DNA of 60,000 bases. Origin: Polytrichum commune. Lineage: Eukaryota; Streptophyta; Polytrichopsida; Polytrichales; Polytrichaceae. The position numbers and the translations under genes were made by a program. Numbering within the stretch: the first letter of the stretch is position 1; the number at the start of each line of letters is the position of its first letter. Shown in pieces: positions 52,311 through 60,000 of the stretch. The DNA is taken from assembly GCA_950295325.1 (NCBI GenBank), contig OX485808.1, positions 4,716,501 through 4,776,500 on the forward strand, written 5' to 3'. The notes under the pieces were generated by a model that searched no databases, was not told the origin of the DNA, and was given only the letters and a program-made list of their open reading frames with translations.

Positions 52311-54458
52311 TATTCTGAAGCTTATGTTACCCAGTTACTCAAGGTGCTTTCCTTGAGTTTTTCTTTTATTTATTGCAAAACTGTGATTTCCAAGTGGGAT
52401 TTGAGTGGGTTTCGAGCAATGTAAGACTGCCATGTCATGTGGTGAAATCTCAAGGACATATATATACAATTACATGAAGCATGAGATGCTTCATGGTACA
52501 TGATAAGAGCAAGGCCACCCTTTTGGGGATTGTAGTCAAACCCATGAAGAAGCACAAGTGGTCAATGATCTACTTACTAATAATGAAATTCAATTTCGGT
52601 ATAAGCAAGGATGTTTTTGGTTCTTCTGAGAGTTTTCTTAGTGAGGGATGTGTTAGTATAAACCACCCCTAAAATAGTTTTACAAGGAAAAACATACAAA
52701 GTGTCACATTGGCCACACTTTGTAAACATAAACTTTATTTGTATATAAAAGAATTGCAAAGCTTGAATGGCTTCCTCAAGTAAGTCCTCCTTAAATCTCC
52801 TAATTGCCATGTACATGAGAGTCGCTTTGGAGCTACTGGAGCCAAGCTCCACCATATGAAATAATACATGCTATGAAATTCATGTCATATTCTCAAAATT
52901 AACATGTGATTATATAATGGTTTAGAATATATAGCATAACATTATTCAACCCCTATGTCTCACTTGGTGGAGTTGACACCTAGATGCAAAGATCCTTGCA
53001 CATAACCCCAAAGGTTCAGCTATTCAAGTAGAATCATGTTGATTGTGAGTGATGTTGTTGCCCAAAAGTACCATCCCAACATGACAAACGTTAATCAACG
53101 ATTAGCAAATCAAAATATTCTCTTGACGTCAATGCTTGTCTTTAGACTCCACCACTTGGCAAAAAAGTTCAATTATGGTAAGGTAGGTTACCCTCCCATA
53201 TGAACAATGAGGTAAGTCAAACCTGCCAACTCGCCCATCTCATACCTAGCCCATTTTTTTTGCATGGGAAGACTCCCAATTCACCCATATGAGAGGGATC
53301 AGTGCACATGGGGATAGCCTCTTACCCAAACCCTCCTTCCCATGTCCCAATAAGGTGTCATGCTCTATTTTGGGCCAATAAGCTCTAATACGAGGTTGAC
53401 AACCCCTTGCAAAAGTGGTTGTCAAGTAGTTAGTGGCCCCGAATCAAAGGGGGGGGGGGGGGTTGCCCTGTAGCCCTTGTATACAAAGTGTGAGGTTGTA
53501 TGTCAATGGGTTGGTGTTGGGGGTTGTTGGGAATGGCAAGCGACCCCCCCCCCCCCTCCCTTGCCAATGGAGAATGTTACGAATCATGCTCTTTGGGTGA
53601 AAGTTTTTCCCCCTTTACCACTAAGACCCACTTTGAGGTTTTAAGTTGAGACTGGAAGCTTGAGGCTTTTAGGTAGGAATGTACCTCACCCCCCCCCCCA
53701 ATTCTCTTAAGGTTTTGGGTGGGTTGATAATGAATACTATATTTTGTGATGTACTTAAGAATTTGATGTGAATACCATATTTCTAGGTCAAATGTGTTTG
53801 ACATGTTTGTGTCAAAACAATTTAGTTATGGATATAAGAAAATACAAAATGATAATTAAAAAAAATGCTTATATGGAGTCTTGAAGCTTCTATAATTATA
53901 TTAAACGTGCACATATTTTTTCCTTTGTGTACTTGCATTGTGCTTAAGTTGATCTTATGATTTAAGAAGTTCAAAACTCCTTTCAAGTATGTTCAAGTGG
54001 GCGAGTTTGAGTTCATATGTAAGGAAATAGTATTATTGGAAGTTTGATTGCAACTTATGCAACCTAGAATTATACCCCCTCTTTTGGACTTCAAATTACA
54101 AGAGGGTGTCATCAACTTGGCCTAATGAAGGAGTATGACATCTACCCAAACATAGTTTATCTTAAAATCAATTAATGCCCCCACCTAGACACAAACATCT
54201 CAACACATGCCCATCCATGCCACCTCAAAATTAGTGTGTGGCATTATTATACTATGCAATTATCTTCCCAATCAATGCTACATTGTAAAAGTTATTTATG
54301 TTCACATTTGTTCCCTTAATGATACCTTTCAATGAAAATAACAAGGTTAAATTGTGCTTTGTTGTTCTCATACAGTTCCCCAAATGTTGAACCATGTTGA
54401 ACTATATAGACAACTCCGGTAGGCCCAAACTTGCAAACTTGTTTCAAACCAAGGGTTG

Positions 54459-55240
54459 GTTCACACGAGGTCCCAAGTCCTAAACCCAATTTCAATTGAG
54501 GTAAATCTGTGTAATCTTAGCTGTTGAGAGCATGGAAGTTGGGACTTATCACTTCATACAAGATCCCAAGTTATGAGTCCAGGGTTGATATGGATGCCTA
54601 CATGACCACACTTTTGGGAGGTGAGGCTTGGGACTTGTGTTGAGAGTTGGGTCGAGCAAACAACTATAGTAGAGGCATCTATTCCCAATCAACACCCCAT
54701 CTGCAATCTATAGGGTACTGGGATTTCAATTAGGCTGGGACTAAATTTTGATTAGGTTGGGATTGAATTTTGATTAGGCCAGAACCAATATTGTCATGAC
54801 ACATGTCCTAGTTTTGAGTGTTAAACCGAGGAGGAATGAGTGATTGAAATGAGCGGTTGTGGTAGACTAAAGACATTGGTAATATGTTTGGGCAAACTTT
54901 TGGTTTCAAGAATTCACAACAATTTCAATTCAAGGAATAAGATTACTGGAAAATTTGAAATGCTATTGATTTATATCTCCCTACACGGAACAAATTGTAC
55001 CACCTTATACTTTTCCGTATTTGGTGCATAATCTCTTAAGTGTTTGTTTATGTGCACATGTATTCTAGACCCAACTCGTAACATAAGTCCAAATATTTGT
55101 TTTGTATAAACTAATTAATGAATGACTTTAATGGATATAAACCATACTTTATGATCTCTCGAGGCTCAAAAGTTGGGACTTTACCTCCATGTTTAGATTC
55201 ATTGACACGAGTGGGACTTTTGGGACCCCTATGTGAACTG
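54459..55240. mobile_element. TIR element family R5, fuller copy
   Basis: The left end reads GGTTCACACGAGGTCCCAAG and the right end, reverse-complemented, reads AGTTCACATAGGGGTCCCAA, so about 18 of 23 positions match. The interior shares blocks with 46,480-46,765. The right end abuts a Tourist-like MITE that begins at 55,248. It is non-coding, about 780 bp, and the target duplication is unclear. Confidence 0.6.
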
Positions 55241-55247
55241 GCCCTTA

Positions 55248-55745
55248 GGGCCACTTCACACACGAGACTAAGAGCCCATGACCATTACACTTCAAGCACT
55301 CTCATTGGTGGAAAAGGCATGGCCGGTCCAAGTTCGCTTCACACTACGCTTGAGGGACCAACGGAGTATGTGAATGCAAGATGGATGTAAAGTCTACATC
55401 AATTCTTACCTGGCATCGAATGAATCATGTTTCATGGTCACTTGGACTATTTCAAAAACCACCTTTTGGAGGTAGGCCTAACACAAAACCGGGAGACCAT
55501 GGCACTCTAAAATCTCACAACCGTTGATTTATTCTATTTTATCATGTGTGAGGATCCGCATGAATAGAAATTCATTGAAGTAGCATTTGGCTGAGGGCCC
55601 CGTCACATATGACTTCACACTACACCTGAGAGTCCGTGACCACAATACAAGATTTTGGAAGTGTCTTGGGACGGCCTTTGGACACCTTCTCTTTGGCTCT
55701 CACAATTTCATGGTCACGGCTCTTGGCTCGTGTGTGGAGTGGCCA
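55248..55745. mobile_element. Tourist-like (PIF/Harbinger) MITE, copy 2
   Basis: This is strongly similar along its length to 26,827-27,297. The left end is GGGCCACTTCACACACGAG. The right end is GTGTGTGGAGTGGCCA, where the last C is mutated to A. TTA flanks both sides (55,245-55,247 and 55,746-55,748), a 3-bp target duplication. It is 498 bp, with small insertions relative to copy 1, and non-coding. Confidence 0.9.
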
Positions 55746-56131
55746 TTACTTCTTATCAAATTGGGTCCTCAGAACTTATCGTTGGAACTTATAACAAAAT
55801 CTGAAATGCTGAAAACCTGGGTTTTCTGTCTGGAACTCCCAGGTATTCAATCAGAGGAGAGATCGGATGCAAAACCTCCTCACCAAAATCTACCTGCATT
55901 TTAGATTTTCTGAATTGGGGCTGACCGAAAATCCACACCCGCAAGTTGCAAGATTCAACTCATGAGCAGCGGCCGTCAAATTGACTTAACATTCTGGAAT
56001 CATATTGACATTTCGCTTGTAACTTTCCACTTGTGTTAGTAACAAGACGAAAGTGGCATCTCCAAATGATTTTGTTGGAATTTGTTCCCAATCAAACTCC
56101 GAATTGCAACATGTCAAATCAGTTTCAATGT

Positions 56132-57276
56132 GAGAACTGAAGCATTTGAGGGCTATTGCGGAGGGGGAAGCGTCATGTCGAGGTTTAAGGAGCATGCAAC
56201 GGATGATTCGATGTTTTTTCGGATTATAAAGAGACAGCCTGGTTTTGAAGACGTGGTTGATTATTCGATGTGCAGTAGAAAATGACGAGGGAGTAGCAAG
56301 GGCGCACAATAGTACGCATCGTGGCTACTGCTGGCACCTTCCTCATTTTTAAGAGGTTGCACAGAATTCTTGAAATCAAGCTTATTGTGAGAACTACTTA
56401 AAGCATTGTAGGGCTTTTGCGTAGAGAAAGCATCATGTGGAGTTTGTGAGAGCATGCGAGAGATAATTCAGTGTTTGTTTGGAAGAGGCAGGGTATTGAA
56501 AACGTGTTTGATTGTTGAGTTGCAGTAGGACAAAGGCGGGAGTAGCCATAGCGCACAACAGTACGCATCTTGGCTACTGCTGGCACCTTGAGCATTTAAT
56601 ACTAGATTCGCAGGATTCTTCAAATTTAGGCTTCTTGTGAAAACTGAAGCGATGTAGGGCTTTTGCGAAGGGGAAGCATCATGTTGAGGTTTTGGGGAGC
56701 ATGCAAGAGATAAATCAGTGTTTCTTTAGTAGAGGCAGTGAGAAGCATAAAGAGACAGAGTTTTGAACATGTGGTTGATTATGATCGAGGCACAGTAGGA
56801 ATTGAGCAACAGTATCCACCTTGGCTTCTGCTGGCACCTTCCTCATTTTTAAGAGGTTACACAGGATTTTCAAATTAGGTTCATTGTGAACAGTCAAGCA
56901 TTTAAGGGCTTTTCCGGAGGGGAGGCATCAAGTCGAGGTTTAGAGCATGCAAGGTTTTTCGGAGGATGCAGAGAGAAGCATAAAAGAGCCACCTAGGATT
57001 TTGAAGATGTGGTTGATTATTGAGGTGCAGTTGGAAAATGACGAGGCGTAGCAATGGCTCATAACAGTACGCATCATGGGCTTCTACTGGCACCTCCCTC
57101 ATTTTGAAGAGGTTGCACAGGATTCTTCAAATTAAGCTTGTGAGAACTGAAGCCACTTAGGGTTTTGGCGGAGGGGAAGCATTATGTCGAGGTTCAGGGA
57201 ACATGCAAGAGATTTAGTGTTTGTCGAAAGAGGCAGAGACAACAACTCGCATCTTGGCCGCTGCTGGCACCTTGAA
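56132..57276 (+). repeat. Five-copy tandem array, unit about 250 bp, ending at the methyltransferase gene
   Basis: Units start with GA.AACTGAAGC-like words at 56,132, 56,389, 56,639, 56,888 and 57,142 (spacings 257, 250, 249 and 254). Each carries GGGCTTTTGCGGAGGGGAAG, a CATGTCGAGGTTT word, AGTACGCATCTTGGCTACTG and GGCACCTTCCTCATTTTTAA. The fifth is shorter, with an internal deletion, and its end runs into the 5' part of the gene frame. The array lies 0.2-1.3 kb upstream of the probable start codon. Confidence 0.88.
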
Positions 57277-57471
57277 GAATCGGTAGAGGATTCACAGGCG
57301 GAGGTAAAGGATTACGAAAAGGTCAGGAAAAAGAAGGAAGGGAGGAGTCGCCGCCAGAAGTTCAGAGACCAGGGTGGTCCGTCCCGAGAAGAGCTTCAGA
57401 CAGCTCGAATTGCGTTAATTTTGCAAGAAATCCCTGTCCTAGAGTCCACTGCACCCTACTTTGCCAAAGAA

Positions 57472-59458
57472 ATGGATCCAACTCGCTGCCAAACGAATGG
57501 AGACTATAACGGGACATGTCATTCGAATGGAGGTGTGTCTTATCCGGAGTCGTTGGGGATTGATGATTCCTCTGGGGGGATGGAACCCTATCTGTGGCCT
57601 CTGGCTAGGGTTTCTGAGTTAGGCAGTGATTTGCTGTTCCCAATTGACTGGGAGGTGATGTCGCCCATTGCAGACCCCATGCGCGGCTTAGGCTACAAAC
57701 CACCGGCTGGTTGCTGCAATGTCAACAGCCCGCAGAAGCATTCCCAGCGTTCATTGAGAGGAGGCAAACGGGGTCATGATGAAGATGACGATGGGGAAGG
57801 AGAGGGTGGGTTAGCTCGTGGAGAACGGAAACGATCGCAAGTGGCTAGTATTGCAACGGCTTTGAAATCCTTCAATCTGCCTGCAGGTATGTAGTCCTTA
57901 TATTCGTAAGCGTTTGTTCGTTGTGAGAAACCTTCAGGTAGAGCTGATTGTCTCTTGAATTGATGCGTGACGGATTCAAGACACAGGGTTTAGGGTTTAG
58001 AGAGACTGGGCCGAATCTATAAAGTAACATAACCTGGCCTGCAGAGATGTAGTGTTTACGCAGTTGTGCACTTGTTCATTGTATTGAAACTTCAGGTAGA
58101 GCGGATTGTCTCTTGAATTGATTTGTGCCATATTGAAGGAGACAGGGTTTAGGGTTTAGGGTTTAACCACGAAGTTGTAAACTGATGCATTCAATGTGCG
58201 ACACATTTAAGGAGATGGGGCTGAGTTTTTCAAGTAACATAACCTGGCCTGCAAGTTATCTAATTCTCGCATGGGTTCACATTTGTTCATTGTTTTGAAA
58301 CTTCAAGTGGAGCTGATTGTCTCTTGAATTGATACTTGCGGCATTCAAGTCACAGGGTTTAGGGTTTAGGGTTCAACCACGAAATTGTAAACTAACGCAT
58401 TCACTGTATGACACATTTAAGGAGATGGGGCTTTATGTAACATAACCTGGCCTATGATTCTGCTCTAACCTTTCAGAAATTCCTTGCAATGATGATCGTG
58501 AGTATCATTGAATTGGAGTGACAGGAACAAAATGAAGATAGGGCATTCTGCCTTGCTTACATGTAGCTCTCAGGGTGAACATATCTCCTCATATGTCTGT
58601 CACAAACACTAGTCTAGACTAAAGGATTCAAGGTTAAATGATTGCAAGTGGGTACTATTGCAGCAGCTTTGAAATCCTTCAATCTGCCCACAGGTATCTA
58701 GTCCTTATACAGGTGCACATTTTTTCATTGTATTGAGATTTCAAATAGAGCTGATTGTCTCTTGAATTGATGTGTGCCATATCCAAGACACAGGGTTTAG
58801 GATTCAACCACAAAGTTGTAAACCAATGCACTTAATATACATCATGTTTAAGGAGATGGGGCTGAATTTCTCAAGTAACATAACCTGCCCTGTGACTCAC
58901 TGTTAAATTTGAAGGCATGCCATGGAAGTGCCAAAAATCCTTTCAATGATGCTCCCGAGTATCATTGGATTGGAGTGGTAAGAATGATTTGATAATTGGG
59001 TTGTCTGCCTTGCTTACATGTACCTCTCAGGGTGGAGAGATCCCCTCATATGGCTGTCACAAATTTCAATGTAGGCTTAAGGATTCAAGGGTCTGGGATG
59101 TATACTCCTGAAGAGGAAAATGACTTTGTAACTTGTGCAAGGTGTTATATGGATCTGATCAAACAGGGAGATCTGACAGCTAATTTCAGATCAGTTCCAA
59201 TGTGTCTCTTGAATTTGTAGCATTTTCATGAAAGCCCTGCCATAATAATTAGGTATGAAAATCTCAATTATTTTTGCACTCTCTTTTGCAGGTTCTGTGG
59301 TGGTAGACTTTGGTTGTGGCTCAGGCGCGCTGTCCCTCCCCCTTGCATGCCTCTTTCTAGATCTCACCTTTGTATGTGTGGACTACAAACATGAAAGCAT
59401 AAGACTGCTGGATCAACGCACGCAAGCTGCAAACCTCACAAATGTATCCACTTGGCAG
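57472..59458 (+). CDS. Class I SAM-dependent methyltransferase, 5' part of gene
   Basis: Exon 1 (57,472-57,886) starts MDPTRCQTNGDYNG, has an acidic GHDEDDDGEGEGG patch and a basic ERKRSQ patch, and ends KSFNLPA plus one base at a clean CAG|GTATGT donor. A likely exon begins at 59,075 (GLRIQGSGMYTPEEENDF in phase). The next, 59,292-59,458, encodes VVVDFGCGSGALSLPLA, the SAM-binding motif I, and FVCVDYKHESI, the acidic residue after strand 2. The donor of the middle exon is unresolved. Later exons lie beyond the window or were not recognised in its last 540 bases. The same frame is open back to 57,184 (MSRFREH), but that part is translated tandem repeat, so I prefer 57,472. Substrate unknown. 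Confidence 0.75.
57887..59074 (+). repeat. First intron of the methyltransferase gene: tandem units and a partial gene duplication
   Basis: A unit marked by GAGCTGATTGTCTCTTGAAT, ACAGGGTTTAGGGTTTAG, AAGGAGATGGGGCT and AAGTAACATAACCTGGCCTG recurs about four times (near 57,940, 58,097, 58,311 and 58,750). A larger duplication joins the end of exon 1 plus intron: 57,837-58,633 is repeated as 58,644-59,090 with fewer inner units. The copy of the exon end at 58,644-58,693 keeps the frame (QVGTIAAALKSFNLPT) and the donor, but has a stop upstream. Confidence 0.85.
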
Positions 59459-59857
59459 GTATCAAAGGCAATGCATTTTGTGCTTGTGATTAAATGTCAA
59501 CATTAACATATGCTTACTTGGCATGACCTTGGTGATTTTACATGTTCTCCAGCTCTGAAGAAGGTAGTTGCTTACATTCAAAGATGTTGTGTTGTCTACT
59601 ACCTACTCTGTTCTGAATCAGTGGATCTTTAAATGCAACCGTCATTCATCACCTATAGCAAAGGCAAAAGTTCCTAAGTAGTATTTAGCGGGTCTAGACT
59701 AGTCAGCAAAGCATCTTAAACTTAGTCCAGGTAGTCTGGATCTAGGAACAACCTGAGCACAATACTGTGAACAATATATATAATAGTGACAAGATCGTAG
59801 GTACATCAAGCCTCTTTCACTCCATCAATGTTGAAGTTGGGCATGCTTGTTGTGAAC

Positions 59858-60000
59858 CTAATTGCCAGCCATGTCCTTGAAGCAATCCTCGTAGGTAGAC
59901 TGATAGCTTCCTGAGGTTTTCTCCTTCCAAATGGCCTCAATGCATATATCCTTACTTGTTGCTTCTGCATGCATTGGAACAGGAATGTAGCCTTTGGTCT
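59858..60000 (-). other. Possible exon end of a minus-strand gene at the window edge
   Basis: On the minus strand a frame enters from beyond the window, reads PVPMHAEATSKDICIEAIWK and later EDCFKDMAGN, and stops at 59,858. A second frame is also open to about 59,816. Composition of the first looks protein-like, but no family is recognised and it would lie inside or beyond the methyltransferase gene. It could equally be a transposon remnant. Confidence 0.25.

Larger units (their letters stand above)
51077..57471. other. Intergenic region between deaminase and methyltransferase genes
   Basis: The genes diverge, so both promoters lie here. A probable non-coding leader exon of the deaminase gene lies near 52,036-52,310. 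A long stretch at 52.4-54.4 kb shows no gene and carries several G/C homopolymers. TIR elements lie at 54.4-55.7 kb, followed by a tandem array. Confidence 0.65.

Noticed and set aside
55587-55904. 105-codon plus-strand frame
   Set aside because: Half of it is the translated interior and right end of the Tourist-like MITE; no motif in the rest.
56132-57276. CRISPR-like array
   Set aside because: Units are about 250 bp and contiguous with no unique spacers, and the host is a plant.
57184-57471. Upstream in-frame start of the methyltransferase (MSRFREH)
   Set aside because: Up to about 57,276 this frame is translated tandem repeat and the rest is low-complexity, so the ATG at 57,472 is a better start; transcripts could change this.
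58193-58420. Extra exons of the methyltransferase within the first intron
   Set aside because: The recurring segments are tandem intron units with stops in all frames.

Overview
The window is nuclear DNA of a land plant. The evidence is four split genes with GT-AG introns that encode plant-type proteins (a flavodoxin/radical-SAM TYW1, a C2-type phospholipase D, a plant guanosine deaminase and a class I methyltransferase), many small TIR transposons, and plant-type TTTAGGG telomere-like tracts. The species cannot be fixed from the sequence. Low gene density, long G/C homopolymers and AT-rich degenerate repeats between genes indicate a medium or large genome.

Layout. 1-9,698: no convincing gene; old dispersed repeats, three or more copies of a TIR family and a near-perfect 68-bp inverted repeat. 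9,699-16,115 (minus): a nine-exon TYW1 gene rebuilt with consistent splice phases (879 aa), with an unusual acidic/Arg/Cys-rich N-terminal region behind a membrane anchor. 16,116-30,091: repeat-rich, with a decayed retrotransposon gag fragment carrying a CCHC knuckle, a 43-bp-arm hairpin, a Tourist-like (PIF/Harbinger) MITE and a Mutator-like MITE with 9-bp target duplications. 30,092-36,878 (minus): a phospholipase D gene with both HKD motifs, ten confident exons and one proposed 5' exon. 37,540-39,060: a tandem array just upstream of it, built of about 170-bp monomers paired into about 340-bp dimers. 39,070-49,198: no gene; several TIR elements. 49,199-51,076 (minus): a four-exon guanosine deaminase gene. 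51,077-56,130: a probable 5' UTR exon of that gene, then repeats. 56,132-57,276: five copies of a roughly 250-bp tandem unit leading straight into 57,472->59,458 (plus), the 5' part of a SAM-dependent methyltransferase gene whose first intron holds further tandem copies and a partial duplication of the exon 1 end.

The four genes have unrelated jobs (tRNA wybutosine synthesis, phosphatidic-acid signalling, purine catabolism, and an unassigned methylation) and nothing suggests they work together. The least expected structure is the repeat architecture next to genes: two of the four genes have private tandem arrays directly upstream, and one has them in its intron as well. Two long near-perfect hairpins are candidate small-RNA sources. 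No tRNA, rRNA or CRISPR array was recognised.
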